Shown: piece by piece, positions 1 to 7,710 of the stretch
Layout: each line of letters begins with the position of its first letter
Numbering within the stretch: position 1 is the first letter of the stretch
Assembly: GCF_009496005.1 (NCBI RefSeq)
Contig: NZ_WIBF01000021.1
Location: forward strand, 1 to 37,349
DNA from: Tritonibacter litoralis
GTDB lineage: Bacteria > Pseudomonadota > Alphaproteobacteria > Rhodobacterales > Rhodobacteraceae
DNA length: 37,349 nucleotides
Reading direction: 5' to 3'
Translations under genes and position numbers: made by a program
The notes under the pieces: generated by a model
The model's database searches: none
Told to the model about the DNA's origin: nothing
Seen by the model: only the letters and a program-made list of their open reading frames with translations

Positions 1-29
1 AAGCTGGTCTCCATAGCAGATACCAGCTT
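1..29. repeat. Inverted repeat at the window edge
   Basis: An 8-base arm AAGCTGGT (1-8) is matched by its exact reverse complement ACCAGCTT (22-29) across a 13-base spacer. It could be a transcript hairpin or a remnant of a mobile element lying further left. Because it abuts the window edge its context is cut off and no role can be assigned. Confidence 0.4.
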
Positions 30-160
30 GAATCACGCATGAGCCTTCGTGTGAATCCCTTTTGTCAACATGACCTAGAGGGTCGGAAGGCGGCGCACTG
101 GGTTGAAGAACCGTTTGATGTCGTCGAATACATCTGTGCTTGTGTTTATTGTGTGCGGTA
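30..160 (-). pseudogene. Possible remnant of an IS3-family transposase (C-terminal end)
   Basis: On the minus strand, 134 down to 75 reads DVFDDIKRFFNPVRRLPTL and then a stop. This resembles the conserved tail of IS3-family OrfB transposases (pattern like DxFDYIERFYNPxRRHSTLGY). The frame is broken by stops on both sides, and I could not recognise the DDE catalytic segments upstream. The rest of 1-493 has no convincing gene on either strand: open frames are short, lack ribosome-binding sites and match nothing I know. The call rests on about 18 residues and may be chance. Confidence 0.25.
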
Positions 161-493
161 GATTCTCGTCTGGCCCGTGTGGTTTACAGCGAAGACTGGC
201 CGCTCTTCATCGCAGCGTTTTGCGCATTTTAAGGACTCCCTTGACCATTCAGCCTGTTGGCCCGGAACGGTGTGGGCCCTTAGCCCTTTAAAGAACGGCT
301 TTTGAGCAGCTAGTTCCACGATTTGCCGTCAACTGAGGTGCCTCCAGCTTCCTAGACATGTTCTTGTTAGCAGGTTGAGCGGTCTCTTTAGCCGTCTTCG
401 AACGATGACCAGCCCCCCTCTTAGAGGTTGCGTTGTTACATTGGCTCTGCTCAGGTTTCGCTCTGATTTTGACCGATAAACAAGTTCATAGGA

Positions 494-521
494 TGCCACG
501 CCTGTTGATACAGGCGTGGCA
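494..521 (-). terminator. Hairpin terminator of the VOC/monooxygenase/DUF2783 operon
   Basis: A perfect 11-base stem (494-504 paired with 511-521, core GCCACGCCTG) with a 6-base loop lies 4 bases beyond the stop codon of the DUF2783 gene in the direction of minus-strand transcription. The sequence after it is U-containing but not a clean U run, so termination may be weak or factor-assisted. Confidence 0.65.
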
Positions 522-525
522 AGCT

Positions 526-708
526 TCATTTGGCAATATCGATAGCCTGTTTGAGATCTTCGAAATTTCCAATTTGGTTTGCCAGAACAAGAACAAGCCG
601 AGCGTTCATGTCGTTTGCCTCGTCATCTGTCATGTCTCTTTGGGCGTCCGTCAGCATCTCATAGAAATCGTCAGGACGCGCAATGTTCGGTTTCAAATTC
701 AAACTCAT
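526..708 (-). CDS. DUF2783 small protein
   Basis: This 60-residue protein has no signal peptide or membrane segment. It is acidic in the middle (DDEANDMNARLVLVLANQIG). It matches my recollection of the DUF2783 family, small proteins found next to FAD-dependent aromatic monooxygenases in alphaproteobacteria and of no established function. Its ATG overlaps the TGA of the monooxygenase (ATGA), so it is translationally coupled and probably made in stoichiometric ratio with it, suggesting an accessory or partner protein. It is the last gene of its operon, followed directly by a hairpin. Family assignment is fairly sure; function unknown. Confidence 0.8.
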   Translation of the reverse strand: MSLNLKPNIARPDDFYEMLTDAQRDMTDDEANDMNARLVLVLANQIGNFEDLKQAIDIAK

Positions 709-2318
709 AGGACCGCGCCTCCTGTGGCTACTGCAATAGCTGCCTTAACGGCGTCTGGATCAAAACTCCGCCAGCGGGCAGCGATGTGTTGATCTGGCCG
801 GATAAGATACAGCGCGCCGCCATTGGCGTCGTATCTTTCGGAAACATGCCCGTCGATGTCTTCGAAGTCCGTGCCCAAGGTCAGAACCTTCGGCGTGAAG
901 GGGCCTGCGTCAACCGGCGTGGCGGCGACTCCGAGTGCCAGCAAAACAAAGCCGCCACCAAGGTTCTCCAATAGCCATGAGCGTTGGGCAGCAACTGAAA
1001 TCGGAGCGTCGGCCGCGCAGGTCCCTGGCAGCATCTTGCCCGTCCAGTCATCAGCGTCAGCTGTGTTAAGCGGGCTTTCCAGATACGGGCTCGGCATCGA
1101 AAGTCGGCCTGAATTCACCAAAGGTCTTGCAAACTCGTTTGACTTGGCAAGACTCAGGACCGCATCGCGCATACGCTTCGAAGCTCTGTTCTTGGGTGTA
1201 ATAAAATCCGTCGAACGGGTGGAGTTGAGCAAATTGTCGTCAGCGGCATAGGCGCGTTCGCTATGATAGGAATCCAGCAACCCCAACGGTGCCTCGCCCC
1301 GAATGACTGCGGCCAATTTCCACGACAGATTGTCGATGTCTTGCACGCCGGTGTTCGCACCTCGCGCACCAAACGGAGAGACCTGATGCGCCGCATCGCC
1401 GGCGAATAACACCCGGCCATAGCGGAACTGGTCCACGCGCCGACAGGCGAACTGATAGACGGAGGCCCATTCCAATTCAAACTCTACGTCATTGCCTATC
1501 ATCGCTTTGACGCGTGTTATGATGTTTTCCGGGCGCTTTTCAATCTCAGGATCTGCCTCCCAGCCCAGTTGAAAATCCAACCGCCAGACGTCGTCACATT
1601 GTTTGTGCAACAACGCCGATTGGCCCCGGTGGAAGTTCGGATCGAACCAGAACCATCGTTCTGTTGGGAAATCCGCCTTCATGACGATATCGGCAATCAA
1701 GAAACGGTCTTGAAAGAACTGGCCAGTAAATTCTGCACCCACCATTCGGCGAATATCCGAGTTCGCACCATCACAGGCCAACAGCCAATTGGCCTCTATC
1801 GTGAAAACGCCGTCCGGTGTCTCGACCACCATTTCCGCATATTCATCGAACTGGTGCAAAGAGACAACCTTGTGTTTCCAGCGCAGGTCGATCAATGGGT
1901 TCTGATCGCAGGCCTCGACCATGTATTCTTCAAGGTAGTATTGCTGAAGGTTGATGAAGGCTGGGGTTTTGTGACCGTCTTCTGGTAGAAGATCAAAGGT
2001 ATAGACCTCCTGGTCGCGCAAAAAAACACGACCAAGCTTCCAATCAATCCCTGTGTCGATCATCCGCTCGCCCACCCCCAAGCGATCCCAGATCTCCAAT
2101 GGGCGTTTGGCATAGCAAACGGCACGTGATCCCACAGAAACAGTGTTGTTGTCATCCAGCACAACGACCTTCAAGCCTCGGGCTGCAAAATCGAGTGCAG
2201 CAGTTAGACCGACAGGTCCGGCACCAACGATAACAACCGTGTGCCGTACGGTTTCTCCGGTTTCTTGCTCCGGCGACTGTACATAGGCGAACTCTGGAAA
2301 ATCGTATGTGTTTAGCAT
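705..2318 (-). CDS. FAD-dependent aromatic monooxygenase (MhpA/PheA-like)
   Basis: This 537-residue class A flavoprotein monooxygenase would hydroxylate an aromatic ring using NAD(P)H and O2. An N-terminal Rossmann motif VGAGPVGL is near residue 32, the DG motif ACDGANSDIRRMVG is in the middle, and the FAD ribityl-binding motif RVLFAGDAAHQVSPFGARG is near residue 310. These are the three hallmarks of the p-hydroxybenzoate hydroxylase fold, with the longer C-terminus typical of MhpA and phenol hydroxylases. Its ATG overlaps the stop of the VOC gene by one base (TAATG) and its stop overlaps DUF2783. Coupling to a VOC protein suggests hydroxylation followed by ring opening or a related step. From memory, related triads in roseobacters sit near homogentisate genes, but none is visible here, so the substrate is undetermined. 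Confidence 0.85.
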   Translation of the reverse strand: MLNTYDFPEFAYVQSPEQETGETVRHTVVIVGAGPVGLTAALDFAARGLKVVVLDDNNTVSVGSRAVCYAKRPLEIWDRLGVGERMIDTGIDWKLGRVFLRDQEVYTFDLLPEDGHKTPAFINLQQYYLEEYMVEACDQNPLIDLRWKHKVVSLHQFDEYAEMVVETPDGVFTIEANWLLACDGANSDIRRMVGAEFTGQFFQDRFLIADIVMKADFPTERWFWFDPNFHRGQSALLHKQCDDVWRLDFQLGWEADPEIEKRPENIITRVKAMIGNDVEFELEWASVYQFACRRVDQFRYGRVLFAGDAAHQVSPFGARGANTGVQDIDNLSWKLAAVIRGEAPLGLLDSYHSERAYAADDNLLNSTRSTDFITPKNRASKRMRDAVLSLAKSNEFARPLVNSGRLSMPSPYLESPLNTADADDWTGKMLPGTCAADAPISVAAQRSWLLENLGGGFVLLALGVAATPVDAGPFTPKVLTLGTDFEDIDGHVSERYDANGGALYLIRPDQHIAARWRSFDPDAVKAAIAVATGGAVL

Positions 2319-2875
2319 TACTTTTTATCCAGTTCTTTTGCATGCAGCCAGGCAGCATGTTGCGGTGCTTTCTTTGTGCGCGTCCACTCGTCCAGCATGT
2401 CCCATTTGACAGCATCCAAACGCTTGATCATCTCCTCCTCTTTTGGATCCGGACAGGCCAGCTCCACACGATGACCGTTTGGGTCAAAGAAATAAATGGA
2501 ATGGAAGATTGAATGGTCAGTTACCCCCAATACTTCGACTCCGTTGGCCTCAAGGTGTTCTTTGAAGCCGATTAGGGTGTCACGATCTTTCACTTTGAAG
2601 GCGATGTGTTGAACCCAAACTGGTGTGTTCGGATCGCGTCCCATTTCGGGTTTGGTCGGCAGCTCAAAAAACGCCAGAACGTTGCCGTTCCCAGCATCTA
2701 GAAAGAGATGCATGTAGGGATCGGGCTCATGGGTCGATGGCACCTTGTCCTCGGCGATCGCGAGAACAAAGTCCATATTGAGCATTGAGGTGTAAAATTC
2801 GACGGTTTCTTTTGCGTCTTTGCATCGATATGCCACATGGTGGATCTGATCGAGCTTTAGGGTCTGAGCGTTCAT
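2318..2875 (-). CDS. VOC-family protein (glyoxalase / extradiol dioxygenase fold)
   Basis: This 185-residue cytosolic protein has the paired beta-alpha-beta-beta-beta modules of the vicinal oxygen chelate superfamily. Likely metal ligands are His12/His13 (QIHHVAY), His90 (VQHIAFKV) and Glu138 (HRVELACP), the His-His-Glu pattern of Fe/Mn extradiol dioxygenases and glyoxalases. The ATG at 2875 is chosen because GGAGGAGG lies just upstream. An in-frame TTG at 2908 would place the start inside a palindrome and is unlikely. It is first in the operon with the monooxygenase, so a dioxygenase or isomerase acting on the hydroxylated product is plausible. Family certain, reaction not. Confidence 0.85.
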   Translation of the reverse strand: MNAQTLKLDQIHHVAYRCKDAKETVEFYTSMLNMDFVLAIAEDKVPSTHEPDPYMHLFLDAGNGNVLAFFELPTKPEMGRDPNTPVWVQHIAFKVKDRDTLIGFKEHLEANGVEVLGVTDHSIFHSIYFFDPNGHRVELACPDPKEEEMIKRLDAVKWDMLDEWTRTKKAPQHAAWLHAKELDKK

Positions 2876-2895
2876 TTTGGCCTCCTCCAAAAAAC

Positions 2896-2909
2896 GTTGC
2901 ATTTGCAAT
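2896..2909. promoter_or_regulatory. Candidate MarR operator 1
   Basis: GTTGCATTTGCAAT is a near-palindrome with exact half sites TTGCA/TGCAA. It lies directly upstream of the ribosome-binding site of the VOC gene and shares the GTTGCA...GCAA layout with a second site at 2954-2967. Binding here would block the minus-strand operon. Operator status is inferred from position and symmetry. Confidence 0.5.
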
Positions 2910-2937
2910 GATTGTCACGAAGCAGCCAGCGTGTATT

Positions 2938-2949
2938 TGATCTAGATCA
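2938..2949. promoter_or_regulatory. 12-base perfect palindrome between divergent genes
   Basis: TGATCTAGATCA is a perfect palindrome midway between the VOC gene and the MarR gene. It lies between the two GTTGCA-type sites and does not share their sequence, so it may be a separate protein site or chance. No function is assigned. Confidence 0.3.
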
Positions 2950-2953
2950 GATT

Positions 2954-2967
2954 GTTGCACGCGCAAC
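2954..2967. promoter_or_regulatory. Candidate MarR operator 2
   Basis: GTTGCACGCGCAAC has exact GTTGC/GCAAC arms, resembling the site at 2896-2909. It lies 32 bases upstream of the GTG start of the MarR gene, where binding would give autoregulation. Centre-to-centre spacing of the two sites is 58 bases. Confidence 0.5.
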
Positions 2968-2999
2968 GACCTATAAAGTGACGTTAGAAAGGACCCAAA

Positions 3000-3446
3000 G
3001 TGGAACTCGAAACCTATTTTCCATACCAGCTTGCATCGACAGCCGAAGCGTTCTCGAGACAGCTGGTCCAAGTCTATGGCAAAACATTCGGCCTTTCCCG
3101 CGAGGAATGGCGGATGATTTTCCTTTTGGCTGAGGCGGGCCAACTCTCCTCGCTCGAACTTGCACGACGCACGACATTGGACAAGGTTCAGGTGAGCCGT
3201 GCAGCAAAGCGACTTGAAGAAAAAGGGTTGATCGCCCGCCACATCGCAGACTCCGACCGAAGACTGCGGATTTACACGTGTACAGACAAAGGACGCTCGC
3301 TGTTTCAACAGGCTTTGCCGGCCGTGCAGCACTGCGCAAATTCGATCCTGAGCAAGATGTCCACCGAAGATAAGGCTAAACTGGTCGATGGCCTTAGCGC
3401 GCTGGCAAAGGCGATCGACGCTTTCACCGACGATCCGGAGGTGTAG
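3000..3446 (+). CDS. MarR-family transcriptional regulator
   Basis: This 148-residue dimeric winged-helix protein begins with GTG preceded by AGAAAGG. The helix-turn-helix lies around residues 50-85 (SSLELARRTTLDKVQVSRAAKRLEEKGL, split here across the recognition helix), followed by the wing with the family-typical DSDRR. It is divergent from the VOC/monooxygenase/DUF2783 operon, the classic layout for a local repressor released by an aromatic ligand. Two related palindromes in the 124-base gap support this. The controlled operon is inferred; the ligand is unknown. Confidence 0.88.
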   Translation: MELETYFPYQLASTAEAFSRQLVQVYGKTFGLSREEWRMIFLLAEAGQLSSLELARRTTLDKVQVSRAAKRLEEKGLIARHIADSDRRLRIYTCTDKGRSLFQQALPAVQHCANSILSKMSTEDKAKLVDGLSALAKAIDAFTDDPEV

Positions 3447-3568
3447 ATACTGCGCGCCTATTCATCACTCTGGCGCCATGGAAACCCATAAGTGTGACCG
3501 AAGGTCGTGCAAAGAGTTCCCAAATCGACCAAGACCAGCACAAAAGACTTCCATCGCAAAGGACCGGT

Positions 3569-5500
3569 TCAGCGCGATTTTATGCTGTCGAGGTAGAGCT
3601 TTGCCTGGCTTTGGGTTTCAAAGATATGAGTGGGTTCTTCGGGGAAAACGGCCTGTAGCTTCATGCGCATAAACGCAGAGCCTGAGTAACGCGAAATATG
3701 CCGATAATACTGTTTTGCCAGCGCATCCACCATCTGCGCCCAGTCCTTTTCCAACGCCTCGTCAATCTTGAACCCGTCGTAATTCACAATCACATCTACC
3801 CGGTCCGCCAAAGGGGCGCAGGTTTTGGCCACCAGCTGCCCAACGGCTTGAACCTCGGACAGGTGACGGACGCGCAGCTTCTCAAAGTTCAGATACAGCT
3901 GGCCATTGTTTGCATCCAAGGCAACCCTGTCCGGCAGATCCAGCTGCAGCAGATCGGTGCGCAGCCCCATGTCGCCGGCTTGGAAAATACGGCTGTCCAT
4001 TGTGACAACTTCGTCGATCTGCGGCGCAACGGCCATTTGCGACAGAATATCCCGCTCCAGATCCACGCCCGGTGCAATTTCAATGAGGTTTAGACCCTTG
4101 GGCCCCAATTCAAACACCGCCCGTTCGGTGACGTAAAGCACAGGCTGCCCCAGACGTGCGGCCCGCCCCCCAGCAAACGTAATCTGCTCGACGCGGTCCA
4201 GAAACTTGCGCGAGCGGCCTTCCTGGCGGATCGACACCGCGTTGTCCTGAATGGCCACATCCAGCCCAATGGCCGTAAACGTGCCGGCAAAGACCACCCG
4301 ACGGGCGTTTTGCGAGATGTTGATAAAACCGCCGGCCCCGGCCAGACGTGTCCCAAAACGAGAGACATTCACATTGCCAAATTGATCGGCCTGCGCCAAT
4401 CCCAGACAGGCTAGATCCAACCCGCCCCCATCATAGAAATCAAACTGGTTGCTTTGGGGGATAACCGCATCCGTGTTGATGGCCGCGCCGAAATCCAACC
4501 CCGAGGCAGGCTGACCGCCAATCACCCCCGGCTCGGCCGTCAGCGTCACGTGATCCAACAACCCTTCTTCGGCGGCCACTGCGGCCACGCCCTCAGGCAT
4601 CCCAATGCCAAGGTTCACAACGCCATTGACCGGCAGTTCAAAAGCGCAGCGCCGGGCAATGACTTTGCGCGCGTCCAAGGACATCGGCGGGATTTCTCCC
4701 TGGGGTGAGCGCATACGATTGCTGAACCCGTGGCTGTAGGCGGTGCGATAGGTCTGCAAATGATTTTCCGGCTGCGCCACAACCACCGCATCCACCAGCA
4801 CCCCTGGAATCTCGACCGACCGCGCCGGCAGGGTACGGGCCTGGGCTATGCGCTCGACCTGAACAATGACCACACCGCCCGCGTTCTTGACCGCCATGGC
4901 CTGAGCTAGATTGTCGATGGTCAGCGCCTCGCGCTCCATGGTGACATTGCCAAATTCATCGGCCGTCGTCCCGCGCAACAGCGCCGCTGACAACGGCTGC
5001 GCTTTGTAAAACAACATCTCTTCGCCGCCAAGCTCGACTCGCTCTACCTGCGGCTCAATGCTGATGTCGTTGATCGCCCCGCCGCCCTGGCGCGGATCGA
5101 CAAAGGTTTCCAGCCCCACTTTGGACAGCATCCCCGGCTTGCCCGCTGCAATGTCCCGGAACAATTGGCTGATACAGCCCTGCGGCAGGTTCCAGGCCTC
5201 GATTTTGCTTTCGGTGGCCAGTTTGGCAACTTTGGGGATCAACCCCCAATGGCCGCCGATCACCCGTTTGATCAGCCCCTCATGGCCCAAGCGGTTCAGC
5301 CCCCGGTCTTTGCCGTCGCCCTGGCCAGCTGCAAACACAAGAGACAGATCGCGCGGATGGCCAGTCTCCAGAAAGCGGGCTTCAACCGCCGCAATCAACT
5401 CATCCGGCACGCCAATGCCGACGAAACCTGAAGTGGTGAGCGTATCGCCGTCCTGAATAAGGGCGGCGGCGTCAGCGGCGGATACAACCTTATGTGTCAT
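3569..5500 (-). CDS. Fused class I acyl-CoA:carboxylate CoA-transferase (YdiF/Pct-like)
   Basis: This protein of about 643 residues carries both halves of a family I CoA-transferase in one chain. The alpha-like half starts with a glycine-rich CoA loop (SGFVGIGVPDELIAAVE). The beta-like half begins near residue 285 (NLGIGMPEGVA) and contains TAEPGVIGG with the probable catalytic glutamate at about residue 323, which forms the glutamyl-CoA thioester. A tail of about 110 residues follows. It would move CoA between short-chain or keto acids such as acetate, propionate or acetoacetate. The ATG at 5500 is preferred over an in-frame GTG at 5509; neither has a strong ribosome-binding site. It is convergent with the MarR gene and apparently monocistronic. 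Specificity cannot be read from sequence alone. Confidence 0.85.
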   Translation of the reverse strand: MTHKVVSAADAAALIQDGDTLTTSGFVGIGVPDELIAAVEARFLETGHPRDLSLVFAAGQGDGKDRGLNRLGHEGLIKRVIGGHWGLIPKVAKLATESKIEAWNLPQGCISQLFRDIAAGKPGMLSKVGLETFVDPRQGGGAINDISIEPQVERVELGGEEMLFYKAQPLSAALLRGTTADEFGNVTMEREALTIDNLAQAMAVKNAGGVVIVQVERIAQARTLPARSVEIPGVLVDAVVVAQPENHLQTYRTAYSHGFSNRMRSPQGEIPPMSLDARKVIARRCAFELPVNGVVNLGIGMPEGVAAVAAEEGLLDHVTLTAEPGVIGGQPASGLDFGAAINTDAVIPQSNQFDFYDGGGLDLACLGLAQADQFGNVNVSRFGTRLAGAGGFINISQNARRVVFAGTFTAIGLDVAIQDNAVSIRQEGRSRKFLDRVEQITFAGGRAARLGQPVLYVTERAVFELGPKGLNLIEIAPGVDLERDILSQMAVAPQIDEVVTMDSRIFQAGDMGLRTDLLQLDLPDRVALDANNGQLYLNFEKLRVRHLSEVQAVGQLVAKTCAPLADRVDVIVNYDGFKIDEALEKDWAQMVDALAKQYYRHISRYSGSAFMRMKLQAVFPEEPTHIFETQSQAKLYLDSIKSR

Positions 5501-5738
5501 GGAACGCACGTTACGCTGGTGTCAGCGCCTCATCAACAGGCGAGCATTCGCAACGTTGTGTCAGATCCCTGTCAGCATCAATTCCAGCGACCCCGTGATC
5601 GCTGCGTCTTGCGGCGCAAGAATTGTATGATCACCACATAAGCGTCTGATTGGATTTCAAAAACCAGGTTCAAACGCTTTGCGGGTGTTGATCCTGCGAT
5701 CGCGTACATCAGCGGCGTGGGCGCATGTTGGGCGCGCG

Positions 5739-7454
5739 CTAACGAGCCTCTATCAATCTGTTCCAAGCGTCAAACTGGGACAAGAAGACATCCCCATTCA
5801 TTTTCTCCAGGAAGTGTGAGCGGCCTAGGCGGTCCATCACGGGCCCTTTCACTTCGGACAGATGCAGCCCCACCCCCATATCGATGAGCCGCGCGTTGAT
5901 GGCTTCCAAGCTTTCAAGCGCGGAATAATCTACTTCGTTGACGGCAGAGAACATCAAAACCACATCTCGGATCGCGCAGCCCTCGGTGACCCTGTTTTGG
6001 ATCAGATCTTCCAGAAACCGGGCATTCACAAAATACAAACTCTCATCCACACGCAGGGTGACCAGACTGGAGACCGTTTCAACGTCGTGGCGATTGATGT
6101 TCCTGAAATGCTGCGTGCCTGGAACCAGTCCAACTTCTGCGACATGTGGTTTGGAGGTTTTATAGAGATGCAGCACGACCGATATTGCCACCCCACTGGC
6201 CACGCCAACTTCGACGCCTGCGCCCAAGGTTAAGAAAATCGTGGTTGCCACAGCCACAAAATCAGCCCGTGAATAGATCCACGTTTTCTTGAGGATCGAC
6301 AGGTCAACCAAGGACAGAACCGCAACGATGATTGTCGCGGCCAGTGTGGCTTTGGGCAAAAAATACACCAGCGGCGTCAGCGCGATCGCCGCAATTGCCA
6401 GGCCCATGGCCGTAAAAATACCTGCGGCAGGGGTCTCGGCTCCGGCGTCGAAATTCACCATCGACCGCGAAAATCCGCCCGTGACCGGAAATCCCCCCGA
6501 AAACGCCGCGCCAAGATTGGCCGCGCCCAGCCCGATCAACTCCTGATCCGGATCAATTCGCTGGCGTTTTTTCGCAGCCAGGGTCTGGGCGACCGAAACG
6601 CTTTCGACAAACCCAATGACCGAGATCAGTATGGCAGGCATCAGCAATGCGCCGACAAGCTCGGTCGACAGGCCGGGCACCGTAAAGGGTGGCAGGCTTT
6701 GCGGCACGTCGCCGACGATGGACACGCCGCGATCCGCCAAATCCCACGCCCAAACGGCCAAAGTCGTTGCAAGAACCGCAAAAACCGGGCCGCCTTTGGC
6801 GACAAGATCCGGCACCAGCGGACCAGCCCTTAATCGTTGCATCAAGGGTTTCAAATTCCCACGCGCCCAAAAGAGAAAAGCGGTTGCAAAGGTTCCAAGG
6901 GCAACCGTGATCCCGTTGATTTGGTCCAGTTGCGAAAAGATCGACATCAGCATTTCAGGCAGGGTGTGCCCCTGCGCATTGACACCCAGGATGTGCTTTA
7001 ACTGGCTGGTGCCGATCAGGATGCCCGATGCGGTGATAAAGCCTGCAATCACCGGATGGCTGAGGAAATTAGCCAGAAATCCAAGGCGCAGCACACCCAG
7101 CAAGACCAGAAACACACCCGACAGGAAGGCCAGCGTCAAAGCTGCCACCGCATAGCCTGCCGTTCCCTGATCGGCGATCTGTGCAATGGAAGATGCCGTC
7201 AAAAGGGAGACCACCGCAACCGGTCCCACCGCCAGCGCGCGGCTGGTTCCAAAGATCGCATAAAGCACAATCGGCGCGATCGAGGCGTAGATCCCCGCCT
7301 CGGGCGGCAGGCCTGCGAGCAGAGCATAGGCCAGCGATTGGGGGATCAGCATGATTGTCACGATAACCGCCGCAACAGTATCATTAAACAGCGCGGCGCG
7401 GCTGTAGGTTCTTCCCCACTGCAAGATCGGCAAAAACTGTGTGAATTTATTCAT
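5739..7454 (-). CDS. SulP-family inorganic anion transporter with STAS domain
   Basis: This 571-residue inner-membrane protein has an N-terminal domain with about a dozen hydrophobic segments. It includes the SulP signature in TM1 (IPQSLAYALLAGLPPEAGIY) and the conserved GGFPVTGGFSRS segment. A cytosolic STAS domain fills roughly residues 440-560 (SAVNEVDYSALESLEAI). SulP proteins move sulfate, bicarbonate and other anions. It is divergent from the Tat-exported hydrolase and lies at the distal end of the sox region, so a link to the sulfate or sulfite produced by Sox is plausible but unproven; bicarbonate uptake is an alternative. The ATG at 7454 has only a weak ribosome-binding site. Confidence 0.88.
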   Translation of the reverse strand: MNKFTQFLPILQWGRTYSRAALFNDTVAAVIVTIMLIPQSLAYALLAGLPPEAGIYASIAPIVLYAIFGTSRALAVGPVAVVSLLTASSIAQIADQGTAGYAVAALTLAFLSGVFLVLLGVLRLGFLANFLSHPVIAGFITASGILIGTSQLKHILGVNAQGHTLPEMLMSIFSQLDQINGITVALGTFATAFLFWARGNLKPLMQRLRAGPLVPDLVAKGGPVFAVLATTLAVWAWDLADRGVSIVGDVPQSLPPFTVPGLSTELVGALLMPAILISVIGFVESVSVAQTLAAKKRQRIDPDQELIGLGAANLGAAFSGGFPVTGGFSRSMVNFDAGAETPAAGIFTAMGLAIAAIALTPLVYFLPKATLAATIIVAVLSLVDLSILKKTWIYSRADFVAVATTIFLTLGAGVEVGVASGVAISVVLHLYKTSKPHVAEVGLVPGTQHFRNINRHDVETVSSLVTLRVDESLYFVNARFLEDLIQNRVTEGCAIRDVVLMFSAVNEVDYSALESLEAINARLIDMGVGLHLSEVKGPVMDRLGRSHFLEKMNGDVFLSQFDAWNRLIEAR

Positions 7455-7666
7455 GTAAAGTCTGACACCCGCACATAGGGAGGAAAGCCAACCTCTTGGA
7501 TTAAATGATGTATCAGGTTGTCACCTGCCTCTTAAAAACACCTAAATGGCCAGCAGCAACACGCCTAGGGTCAATCAAGGACGCCGTCTGTGACACAGTC
7601 ACCCATGTCGCCATTTCCCTGCTTGCCCCCTAACCGCAGACCCAGGGTTCGGTCTTGCATTTTTCG

Positions 7667-7696
7667 GAATATACATACATATTCATATTTATTAAT
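7667..7696. promoter_or_regulatory. Candidate operator in the SulP / hydrolase intergenic region
   Basis: The AT-rich stretch before the hydrolase ATG (7711) contains GAATAT-N6-ATATTC (7667-7684, exact arms) overlapping ATTC-N8-TAAT (7681-7696). The latter differs by one base from the ATTC-N8-GAAT core seen at soxW/soxX and soxB. A second small inverted repeat, GTGAC-N3-GTCAC, is at 7590-7602. Control by SoxR is an inference from this similarity. Confidence 0.35.
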
Positions 7697-7710
7697 TCAA
7701 TGGGTGATCT

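Noticed and set aside
5584-5620. Two short inverted repeats downstream of SulP as terminator
   Set aside because: Stems are only 5-6 bases and no U run follows on the minus strand.
7478-7487. Strong Shine-Dalgarno-like sequence in the SulP/hydrolase gap
   Set aside because: No start codon follows at usable distance; it is probably chance.
7505-7633. Small plus-strand open frame of 42 codons between SulP and the hydrolase
   Set aside because: The purine-rich GGGAGG lies about 20 bases away from the ATG, too far for a normal ribosome-binding site, and the peptide shows no recognisable feature.
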